From JAJPHI01 sp035541875 (GTDB lineage Bacteria > Desulfobacterota > Binatia > Binatales > Binataceae): a DNA stretch of 64,000 nucleotides. The notes under the pieces were generated by a model that saw only the letters and a program-made list of their open reading frames with translations, was not told where the DNA came from and made no database searches. Location: contig DATKML010000052.1 in assembly GCA_035541875.1 (NCBI GenBank), forward strand, positions 24,263-88,262, written 5' to 3'. Shown here piece after piece: positions 43,507 to 50,415 of the stretch; the stretch's first letter is position 1, and each line of letters opens with the position of its first letter. The position numbers and the translations under genes were made by a program.

Positions 43507-44683
43507 TCGGCACGGTCATTTCGGTCAGTACGGCGGCCGCTATGTCGCCGAGACCCTGATGCCCGCGTTGCTGGAGCTGGAAACTGCTTACAAGGAAGCG
43601 AAGCGCGATCCGAAGTTTCGCGACGAGCTGAAACGCCTCTCGCGCGAATACGTCGGGCGTCCGACCCCGCTTTTTCATTGCGCGAACCTGAGCGCGCGGC
43701 TCGGCGGCGCGAAGATTTATCTGAAGCGCGAAGATCTCTGCCATACGGGCGCGCACAAGGTGAACAATACGCTCGGCCAGGCGCTGCTCGCGGTGCGGAT
43801 GGGCAAGGAGCGTATCACCGCCGAAACCGGTGCAGGTCAGCATGGCGTCGCGACGGCGACGATGGCCGCCTTGTTCAAGCGTCAGTGCGAAGTCTTTATG
43901 GGTAGCGTTGACGTTGAACGGCAAGCGCTCAACGTTTTCCGCATGAAGCTGCTCGGCGCGAAAGTCACTGCGGTCGACTCGGGGAGCAAGAGCCTCAAGG
44001 ATGCGCTCAACGAAGCGCTGCGCGATTGGATCGCTACTGTACGTAATACCTACTATTTGATCGGTACAGCCGCGGGGCCGCATCCGTATCCGATGATTGT
44101 GCGCGATTTTCAGGCCGTAATCGGCAAAGAGGCGCGCCGACAGATTATCGCTGCGGAGAAGCGTCTGCCCGATGTGATCGTTGCGTGTGTTAATGGCGGC
44201 TCCAACGCAATCGGTATCTTCTATCCCTTCATCCAAGACACCTCGGTGCGCCTGGTGGGTGTCGAAGCAGCTGGCCTCGGTCTTAGCGGTCCGATGCATG
44301 CCGCGACGATCACGGCGGGGTCCGTCGGTGTACTACATGGCAACAAAACCTACTTGTTGCAGGATGAAATGGGGCAGATTCGTGAAACCCATTCGATCGC
44401 CGCAGGCCTCGACTATCCCGGTGTCGGGCCCGAACATGCGTGGCTCAAGGATGTTGGGCGTGCGCAGTACGCCACCGTCACCGATGCGGAGGCGCTCGAA
44501 GCGCTGAAGATACTCTCGGAGACCGAGGGCATCATCCCGGCGTTGGAGAGCTCGCACGCGGTCGCCCACGCAATCAAGCTCGCCGCGACGATGCCCCGCG
44601 ACCAGATAATGATCGTTAATTTGTCCGGCCGCGGCGACAAAGATATGCAGACCGTCGCGAGCGCCTTTGGGGTCACATTATGA
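43490..44683 (+). CDS. trpB: Tryptophan synthase beta subunit
   Basis: 397 residues, TrpB1 type. The PLP Lys lies in CHTGAHKVNNTLGQAL, then TAETGAGQHGVATA, CVNGGSNAIGIFYPF and LSGRGDKDM. Joins indole and serine. Starts at ATG 43490 inside trpF with AGGAG 12 bases upstream; the upstream frame start at 43460 lies deeper in trpF. ATGA overlap with trpA. Confidence 0.97.
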   Translation: MQSLPDRHGHFGQYGGRYVAETLMPALLELETAYKEAKRDPKFRDELKRLSREYVGRPTPLFHCANLSARLGGAKIYLKREDLCHTGAHKVNNTLGQALLAVRMGKERITAETGAGQHGVATATMAALFKRQCEVFMGSVDVERQALNVFRMKLLGAKVTAVDSGSKSLKDALNEALRDWIATVRNTYYLIGTAAGPHPYPMIVRDFQAVIGKEARRQIIAAEKRLPDVIVACVNGGSNAIGIFYPFIQDTSVRLVGVEAAGLGLSGPMHAATITAGSVGVLHGNKTYLLQDEMGQIRETHSIAAGLDYPGVGPEHAWLKDVGRAQYATVTDAEALEALKILSETEGIIPALESSHAVAHAIKLAATMPRDQIMIVNLSGRGDKDMQTVASAFGVTL

Positions 44684-45519
44684 TCGGCCGGATTGAAGCG
44701 AAGTTCCGTGAATTGCGGGCGCGTAAAGAGAGCGCGCTTATTCCGTATATCGTGGCGGGCGACCCGGACCTCGAAACCACGCGGCGTATCGTGCTTGAAC
44801 TCGAAGCGCGAGGCGCGGATCTAATCGAGCTGGGTGTACCGTTTTCCGATCCGATGGCCGATGGGCCCGCGAATCAACGCGCCGCGGCTCGCGGCTTGAA
44901 GTCCGGTACGACGCTGCCGGCGATACTCTCGATGGTTGGAGAGCTGCGGAAAACGACGCAGATCCCGGTAATCCTTTTCGGCTATTTCAATCCGGTTTTC
45001 CACTATGGGTGCGAGCGACTCTGTAACGACGCGGCGCAGGCTGGCATCGACGGGTTGCTGGTGGTCGACCTTCCGCCGGAGGAGGCTGCCGAGCTGGCAA
45101 AGCCGGCGCGAACGGCGGGACTCGATATCATCTACCTGCTCGCGCCGACGACTCCTCTCGAACGCAGTCGGATGATCGCGCGCAGTGCGAGCGGGTTTCT
45201 CTATTACGTCTCGGTGACCGGTGTGACCGGAGCGCGCACGATGCTCCCGTCTGACCTCGAGGGAAATGTGCGCGCGCTCCACGAGGTCACGCCGCTCCCG
45301 ATCGGCGTCGGCTTCGGTATCTCAACGCCAACGCAGGCGCATGACGTATCCGTCTTTGCCGATGCGGTAGTTGTGGGTAGCGCAATCTCGCAAGTGATCG
45401 AAAATAACGTCGGATCGGATAAACTTGTCGAGGTAGTGGGTGATTTTGCGGGCACGCTCAAACGCGCAATGCGTGGATCGAGCGGCGCCGAAAGGGCTCA
45501 GGCCGAGACTCATGGCTGA
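44680..45519 (+). CDS. trpA: Tryptophan synthase alpha subunit
   Basis: 279 residues. LIPYIVAGDPDLETT (catalytic Glu region), LIELGVPFSDPMADGP (catalytic Asp), PVILFGYFNPVFHYG and GVGFGISTPTQA. Splits indole-glycerol phosphate into indole. The usual DGPVIQ is DGPANQ here. Overlaps accD by 8 bases. Confidence 0.97.
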   Translation: MIGRIEAKFRELRARKESALIPYIVAGDPDLETTRRIVLELEARGADLIELGVPFSDPMADGPANQRAAARGLKSGTTLPAILSMVGELRKTTQIPVILFGYFNPVFHYGCERLCNDAAQAGIDGLLVVDLPPEEAAELAKPARTAGLDIIYLLAPTTPLERSRMIARSASGFLYYVSVTGVTGARTMLPSDLEGNVRALHEVTPLPIGVGFGISTPTQAHDVSVFADAVVVGSAISQVIENNVGSDKLVEVVGDFAGTLKRAMRGSSGAERAQAETHG

Positions 45520-46363
45520 ACAGGTATCCGCAACGCCGGTAGCGCCGGTCGCCACTGCGGTCTCTGATGAAATCTGGCTCAAATGCCCCGGATGCAAGGA
45601 GATCGCTTTCCGCAAGGAAGTCGAGCGCAATCTCAACGTCTGTATCAAATGCGGATGGCATCTGCGGCTGACGGTCGAACAACGTATCGCCGTCACGATT
45701 GATCGCGGCACCTGGCGCGAGCTATTTGCCGACTTGACCGCAGGCGATCCGCTGGGCTTTGTCGATACGAAACCGTACCCCAAGCGTCTCGAGAGCACTC
45801 GTGCGACAATCGGTCGCAACGATGCGGTTGTCACGGGAATCGGCAAAATCGAGGGCCAGTCGGCTGCTGTCGCGATCATGGATTTCAATTTCATGGGCGG
45901 CAGCATGGGCGTTGTGGTCGGCGACAAGATCGCGCGATTGATGGATCATGCGCGGCAGAAGAATTTGCCCGTCATCGTCTTCTGTGCGTCGGGTGGCGCC
46001 CGGATGCAGGAAGGCGCGCTGTCGCTGATGCAAATGGCGAAGGTCTCCGCTGCTATCGCCCGCCTGCGCGATGCTCGCGTGCCCTATATATCGGTCCTCT
46101 GCGATCCGACGACGGGTGGCGTTGCGGCATCCTTCGCGAGCCTTGGCGATGTTAATTTAGCCGAGCCCGGCGCAGTGATTGGTTTTGCCGGACGGCGCGT
46201 GATCGAGCAGACCACGAATCAGCAACTCCCCGACGATTTTCAGACCGCAGAGTTTTTGATGGCGCACGGGATGGTTGATTCGATCGTTCAGCGCCACAAG
46301 ATGCGTTACACTCTCGCAACCGTGATCAAAATGTTCAGCTCGCGGAAGCGGAAAAAAGCCTGA
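45512..46363 (+). CDS. accD: Acetyl-CoA carboxylase carboxyltransferase subunit beta
   Basis: 283 residues. Four-Cys zinc ribbon WLKCPGCKEI...NVCIKCGWHLRL, then GIGKIEGQSAAVAIMDFNFMGGSMG and CDPTTGGVAASFASLGD of the biotin-dependent carboxyltransferase fold. Works with AccA in the first step of fatty-acid synthesis. Translationally coupled to trpA. Its last codons run into the terminator of the convergent bufferin operon. Confidence 0.96.
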   Translation: MAEQVSATPVAPVATAVSDEIWLKCPGCKEIAFRKEVERNLNVCIKCGWHLRLTVEQRIAVTIDRGTWRELFADLTAGDPLGFVDTKPYPKRLESTRATIGRNDAVVTGIGKIEGQSAAVAIMDFNFMGGSMGVVVGDKIARLMDHARQKNLPVIVFCASGGARMQEGALSLMQMAKVSAAIARLRDARVPYISVLCDPTTGGVAASFASLGDVNLAEPGAVIGFAGRRVIEQTTNQQLPDDFQTAEFLMAHGMVDSIVQRHKMRYTLATVIKMFSSRKRKKA

Positions 46364-46371
46364 GTTCAGGC
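46352..46371 (-). terminator. Intrinsic terminator of the bufferin operon
   Basis: On the minus strand, GCCTG (46371-46367), a 4-base loop and CAGGC are followed by TTTTTT (46357-46352). It overlaps the accD stop and the bufC stop, so two convergent transcripts share 3' sequence. Confidence 0.8.
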
Positions 46372-47178
46372 CGCCGAACGAACGAAAATCTCGTCGGCGA
46401 TCCATCGGCTCAGCAATTGATTAATCACGACGGTCGGATCAGCTTTATCGCAACTTTCTGCGATCAGGGCGCAAATCGAGGCGAACGAAGCCCTGGTTTG
46501 TGTCAGGAGCAGCGCGTCTCGCTCCAGCGTCTCGACCGTGCGATAGAACACCTGCGTGTCACGCCGCCAAACTAGGATCGTTTCCGCCTTTCGCGGTGGA
46601 TATGACCAAGATTCACCGCGCTCGACCGATCGCATTAGCGGTTCGATTGTGTGATCGAGTTCCAGCAGTTGCGACGCCGGATGAAGTCGCATCTGGAGGG
46701 AAGGCCATTCTTCCGGCCCGATCGTGTGCATCGCGGTTGCATCAAGCGGATCCATATCGGAGGCGCAGAACGACTCGATGAGCGCGCGTTCCAGCGTCGC
46801 CAGATCCGCAAGAAACGTTGCACGCTTCTGCAATGGATGTTGCCGGATAAAGTCCGCCAGATGCTGCCCGGCGTGCGCGACCGAAGGCTCGGCAGGCGGA
46901 TATTCGACCAAGTAGCCTGTGATCAGATTATGGAAATCGGTCTCGCCCAGCACCGCGAGTGTCGCCGGAAAGTCTTCTTTGAAAACGTCGAGTAGCCGAT
47001 AAAAATAGGCGTTCGCGTAAATATCGAGCCGTTGCTCCGCGGATAGCCGATCGTCGCCGATGATGACTGCTTCCAAACCGCCGTCGGGCAATGACTCTTC
47101 AAGCGTCAGCCCTTCCCCGACGCCGTTTGGCGCAACCACCAGCCGATAGATTAGTCGCTGGAGTTCTTCGAGTCGCAT
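46366..47178 (-). CDS. bufC: DUF2063 MNIO-partner protein (BufC-like)
   Basis: 270 residues from ATG 47178 (MRLEELQRLIYRLVVAPNG). DUF2063 N-terminal segment with QRLDIYANAYFYRLLDVFKEDFPATLAVLGETDFHNLITGYLVEYPP, the HTH-like DNA-binding-named domain that in practice is the partner of DUF692 enzymes in RiPP maturation. It probably binds the precursor leader and presents it to BufB. Starts 5 bases after the bufB stop; an upstream in-frame start at 47220 would overlap bufB. Cytoplasmic. Confidence 0.9.
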   Translation of the reverse strand: MRLEELQRLIYRLVVAPNGVGEGLTLEESLPDGGLEAVIIGDDRLSAEQRLDIYANAYFYRLLDVFKEDFPATLAVLGETDFHNLITGYLVEYPPAEPSVAHAGQHLADFIRQHPLQKRATFLADLATLERALIESFCASDMDPLDATAMHTIGPEEWPSLQMRLHPASQLLELDHTIEPLMRSVERGESWSYPPRKAETILVWRRDTQVFYRTVETLERDALLLTQTRASFASICALIAESCDKADPTVVINQLLSRWIADEIFVRSAA

Positions 47179-47182
47179 CCGT

Positions 47183-48037
47183 TCAGCTTGTTGCGAGCGC
47201 GTGTTGGCCCGATGCCGCATCTTGGGCGCGTCGTTGCGCTTCGTTCGCTTCGATCATCAACTCCGGAAATTCGGGAATGTTGTCGTCGCGTTCGATTAGT
47301 GTGCTGACACGGCCAAAGCGCCGCACGGCATACTCGTATAGTTCCCAGACTTCGGGGCGAATTGGATGATCATGCGTATCGAGCAGATAGAAGCCGTAAT
47401 CGCTATGGCCCGCCAGATGGAACTGCACAACCCGATCGAGCGGAACGCTCTCAATATACTCGGTCGGACTGAAACGATGATTGAACGCGCTCACGAAGAT
47501 GTTGTTGATGTCGAGCAGGATGCCGCAATTGGCCTCTTCTGCGATCGCGCTCAAAAAATCCCACTCGGTCATCGCCGAGTCGGCATACGTCAGATAGCTC
47601 GATACATTCTCGATAAGCAGCGGACGCTCCAGGGCTTCCTGCACCTGGCGGATCCGTCCAGCAACGTGAAAGACCGCCTCGTCGGTGTAGGGCAGCGGCA
47701 ACAGATCGTGGAGATTGTGTCCGCCGACACCGGTCCAGCATAAGTGGTCTGAAACCCAAGCCGGTTCGAAGCGCTGTGCCAGCCGCGCGAGATTTTTTAA
47801 GTGCTGTCGATTTAGCGGATCAGTCGATCCGATCGATAAGGAGACCCCGTGCAGAACCACCGGATAGTTGGCACGAATCTGTTCGAGAACCTGAAGCGGA
47901 CGGCCACCATCCACTATGAAGTTCTCGGCGATTACCTCGAACCATCCGACCGACGGTCGCTCCGTAATCACGTGAGAGTAGTGTGGGCGCCGTAGCCCGA
48001 CGCCCACACCCAAATCCGGCAAGCCAAATCGATTCAT
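47183..48037 (-). CDS. bufB: DUF692 multinuclear non-heme iron oxidase (BufB-like MNIO)
   Basis: 284 residues, TIM-barrel. Metal-site motifs are all visible: GVGLRRPHY, WFEVIAENF, VVLHGVSLSIGSTDP, WVSDHLCWTG, LLIENVSSYLTY, GILLDINNIFVSAFNH, FHLAGHSDYG and LLDTHDHPI, ending in IERDDNIP. MNIO enzymes of this family oxidise cysteines of RiPP precursors (methanobactin, bufferins). Here the Cys-rich precursors lie directly upstream, so they are the predicted substrates. Cytoplasmic; product exported after modification if the leader is a signal peptide. Confidence 0.94.
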   Translation of the reverse strand: MNRFGLPDLGVGVGLRRPHYSHVITERPSVGWFEVIAENFIVDGGRPLQVLEQIRANYPVVLHGVSLSIGSTDPLNRQHLKNLARLAQRFEPAWVSDHLCWTGVGGHNLHDLLPLPYTDEAVFHVAGRIRQVQEALERPLLIENVSSYLTYADSAMTEWDFLSAIAEEANCGILLDINNIFVSAFNHRFSPTEYIESVPLDRVVQFHLAGHSDYGFYLLDTHDHPIRPEVWELYEYAVRRFGRVSTLIERDDNIPEFPELMIEANEAQRRAQDAASGQHALATS

Positions 48038-48100
48038 CGAACTCCTAAACCGTCGGCTCTTGGAAACCTCGCGTCTTCATTCCTCAGCGCGATCGTGGCA

Positions 48101-48382
48101 CTAGGCGGCCAGTACCCAGCCCTTGCTCTTGCAAGAACTGAGGTTCTTACAGCTGCTGATGCTTTTGCAGGAGCTGTGACTCTTACAGCTGCTCGCACTC
48201 TTGCAGGAACTATGGCTTTTGCAGCTGTTTACGCTCTTGCAGGAGCTCAGGCTCTTGCAGCTATTGCTGCCTAAACTGATCGCAGTCGCTGCGCCCTTGT
48301 CGGTTTCGATTCCGGCCTGTGGCGCAAACATCAGGCCCACTTTGGTCGCGAGCATCGAGCCCGTCGTTGCTACTTGGTTCAT
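48101..48382 (-). CDS. Repeat-type bufferin precursor, eight SCKS hexapeptides
   Basis: 93 residues. Residues 41-88 are eight consecutive hexapeptides of the form (N/S)SCK(S/N)x, placing Cys at 42, 48, 54, 60, 66, 72, 78 and 84, exactly six apart. The N-terminus (MNQVATTGSMLATKVGLMFAP) is clearly related to that of the neighbouring precursor but has Lys14 in its hydrophobic core and no AxA cleavage site, so export by Sec is doubtful. GGAGGAG lies 7 bases upstream of ATG 48382. The C-terminus SKGWVLAA echoes GKGWVMT of the neighbour. Likely MNIO substrate; unusual variant. Confidence 0.87.
   Translation of the reverse strand: MNQVATTGSMLATKVGLMFAPQAGIETDKGAATAISLGSNSCKSLSSCKSVNSCKSHSSCKSASSCKSHSSCKSISSCKNLSSCKSKGWVLAA
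48119..48262 (-). repeat. 18-bp tandem coding repeats (8 units) in the second precursor
   Basis: 144 bases = 8 units of 18 bases, each encoding SCK-type hexapeptides such as SSCKSH. Units differ at silent and variable positions (TGCAAGAGC versus TGTAAGAGT), showing that the repeat is old enough to diverge but keeps Cys and Lys codons. Not a CRISPR array: no spacers. Confidence 0.85.
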
Positions 48383-48418
48383 GTTTCTCTCCTCCCATTC
48401 CTCTTTCTAATCGCGAGC

Positions 48419-48676
48419 TTATTTCTCGACGTGTCCGCCCTTTTGCGTGCATTCGTCGGCGCTCGACGTCATCACCCAGCCCTTGCCCTTGCAGGAGTTC
48501 TGCCCCTTGCAGCTGCTGCTCGCGCTTTTGCATGAACTGAGCCCTTTGCAGCTATTGCCGCCAACGCACTTCACCTGCGATGCGGCCCCGTCGTCAGCGG
48601 CCATCAATGGCTGAGCGGCGAACATCAGACCAACCGCTGTTGCGAGCATCGCGCCCGTAAGCTTCACCTTGTCCAT
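48419..48676 (-). CDS. bufA: Secreted bufferin-type Cys-rich precursor (BufA2-like)
   Basis: 85 residues from ATG 48676. Signal peptide VKLTGAMLATAVGLMFAAQPLMA with a likely cleavage after LMA (residue 26), then a short mature peptide with Cys at 37, 43, 49, 56, 62 and 76: KCVGGNSCKGLSSCKS...NSCKGKGWVM...DECTQKGG. The CxxxNxCKG...CKGKGW pattern and DUF692/DUF2063 neighbours match BufA2-type bufferins, which carry oxidised cysteines and bind metal (copper) in the periplasm. AGGCGAGGA precedes the ATG. First gene of the operon. Confidence 0.9.
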   Translation of the reverse strand: MDKVKLTGAMLATAVGLMFAAQPLMAADDGAASQVKCVGGNSCKGLSSCKSASSSCKGQNSCKGKGWVMTSSADECTQKGGHVEK

Positions 48677-48735
48677 TCCTCGCCTCCGATTCATTTAAGC
48701 ATTCGGTGAATTCGAGCCGGGTTTGCCCCCTCTCC

Positions 48736-48764
48736 TAGAACTTACGATCCCTCGAGCCGGTTCC
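48736..48764. promoter_or_regulatory. Candidate ECF-sigma promoter between bufferin and sigma genes
   Basis: Read on the minus strand: GGAACC (48764-48759), 17-base spacer, GTTCTA (48741-48736), about 60 bases before the bufA ATG. The -35 matches the ECF consensus GGAAC. On the plus strand the same region offers AGAACTT (48737-48743) toward the sigma gene, giving a near-symmetric arrangement (AGAAC...GGTTCC). Confidence 0.5.
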
Positions 48765-48838
48765 AAGCACCGGAGAATAAGGCTCGATACCGTTAGGCTA
48801 TCACCGGTTCAGCGTGTTAGCGTAGCAAAGGGCTCGTC

Positions 48839-49414
48839 ATGGGAAAAAGCAGCTCGTTGCGTGATCGGCGGCTTCGTTTCGAGCAAGCTGCTCTGCCGCA
48901 TCTCGATGCGCTCTATACGTCGGCGCTTCGTCTCGCGCGTAACCGCGATGACGCCGAGGATCTCCTGCAGGACACCGTGCTCCGTGCCTATCGGAGCTTC
49001 CATCAGTTCAGTCCCGGAACAAATTGCCGTGCCTGGTTGCTGACCATCCTTTATAATCATTTTCGTTCGGACTATCGGCGCGGATGGCGTGAGCAATTAG
49101 CCAATACCGGCGATGAGTTTGAGCGGGAACTGGAAGCCTCAAGCATCGCTCAGGATGAGGGTCAGGATAATCCCGAGCAGATAGCAGCGGGTCATAGCAC
49201 AGCCCAGCTTATCCAGAAGGCGCTCACAACGCTGCCCGAGGAGTTCCGTGAAACGCTCTTACTCGTTGATTTGCAGGAGCTGAACTACCAGGAGGTGTCG
49301 GAGGTGCTGGCTATTCCGTTGGGTACGGTCAAATCGAGGATTTCACGCGGGCGTACGATGCTCCGGGTGGCGCTCGAGAAATTGAAAATAGGAGTAGGAA
49401 AAACCGGCACTTGA
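48839..49414 (+). CDS. ECF RNA polymerase sigma factor
   Basis: 191 residues. Region 2: LDALYTSALRLARNRDDAEDLLQDTVLRAYRSFHQF and WLLTILYNHFRSDYRR. Region 4: LPEEFRETLLLVDLQELNYQEVSEVLAIPLGTVKSRISRGR. No region 3 or 1.1, as in ECF sigmas. Start ATG 48839 follows AAAGGG by 8 bases. Divergent from the bufferin operon and followed by a zinc-finger anti-sigma-like gene. Control of the bufferin genes is inferred from position. Confidence 0.95.
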   Translation: MGKSSSLRDRRLRFEQAALPHLDALYTSALRLARNRDDAEDLLQDTVLRAYRSFHQFSPGTNCRAWLLTILYNHFRSDYRRGWREQLANTGDEFERELEASSIAQDEGQDNPEQIAAGHSTAQLIQKALTTLPEEFRETLLLVDLQELNYQEVSEVLAIPLGTVKSRISRGRTMLRVALEKLKIGVGKTGT

Positions 49415-49479
49415 CAGGGCTAATTACCGGTTTTACTCAAGAAACTATCAGGCAGCTTCGACTCAATAGCGACTAATAG

Positions 49480-50406
49480 ATGACTTGTCGGGAATACACA
49501 GAAAAGTTCCTGTCGGCTCATGTCGACGATGAACTTGTCGGGCGAGAGAGGCGCGTGGCCGATGGCCACGTCGCTGGATGTTTCGTCTGCCGACAACATC
49601 ATGCAGAGAATCGCCGTCTAAAGGCGCTGATTAGCGGCCATCTCCAGATGGCCCATGTTCCCGCGCACACTCGGCTCCGAATCAATAGCGCCATCGGTCG
49701 GGTCTCCGAGAGCATGGCGGGCAGTCGTTATCCGACTGACCGACGCTTCGGCTACGCCGCCCTACGCAGCGTCTTTGCCAGTGCGAGCAGAACCGGTCGG
49801 ATGCCGGCGCTGCTCGGTGTCGTCGCGTCGATGGTGCTAATCGCACTCGTAACGACGACACGCGGACCGAGCCCCATCCCGGTACCAGCTACGCCGGCAT
49901 TTGATCTTGCCCTCGCGAAATTTGATTCGCTCGCGGAAGATTTCGTGCCGAACGCTCCGGCGGAGTCGGAGAACAGCCACGGCGCCTATTACGCCTGGGT
50001 GATGGATCGGGACCGCGACGGGTCCGGCGACGAATCAACCGATCTGGCTCGTACCTATCGCGAGGCGGGTGTCCCCGAAGAAGTCTTCGACTTTGAACCG
50101 GCGGGCTACGGGCTCATCGGTGGACAGGTGGCCGAAACCACCGACGGGCGTCCGATGAGCTACACGATGTATCGTGGGGAGAAGGGGCAGATTCTGAGCA
50201 TCTGCGTGCGCGCGCCCGAGATGGCGGCGCCGGTCGGCGCTCGTTACTGGTCCGGGACGCACACCTTCTACGAATACAAAGGTCATAGTGTTGCGCTGAC
50301 CTTCTATCCTGAAGGGCACTATATCTCGATCCTGGTCGCGCGCGAGCCCGTCAGCGATCTGCTGCGGGATGTCTCCCACGCAGAGAACAGCTCGCCCAAC
50401 CTCTAA
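49480..50406 (+). CDS. Zinc-finger (zf-HC2) anti-sigma-like membrane protein
   Basis: 308 residues. N-terminal ZAS-type zinc finger: DGHVAGCFVCRQH (His-X3-Cys-X2-Cys), typical of anti-sigma factors. A membrane segment lies near residues 108-130 (MPALLGVVASMVLIALVTTT), followed by an extracytoplasmic domain with MSYTMYRGEKGQILSICVRAPEM and a beta-rich end. The layout fits a transmembrane anti-sigma sensing an envelope signal, perhaps copper or its complexes. Starts 66 bases after the sigma gene. Confidence 0.87.
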   Translation: MTCREYTEKFLSAHVDDELVGRERRVADGHVAGCFVCRQHHAENRRLKALISGHLQMAHVPAHTRLRINSAIGRVSESMAGSRYPTDRRFGYAALRSVFASASRTGRMPALLGVVASMVLIALVTTTRGPSPIPVPATPAFDLALAKFDSLAEDFVPNAPAESENSHGAYYAWVMDRDRDGSGDESTDLARTYREAGVPEEVFDFEPAGYGLIGGQVAETTDGRPMSYTMYRGEKGQILSICVRAPEMAAPVGARYWSGTHTFYEYKGHSVALTFYPEGHYISILVAREPVSDLLRDVSHAENSSPNL

Positions 50407-50415
50407 AACCAGCTT

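Noticed and set aside
48119..48262. Possible CRISPR-like or non-coding repeat array
   Set aside because: The 18-bp units are contiguous without spacers and keep an open frame with conserved Cys-Lys codons; it is coding repeat in a precursor peptide.
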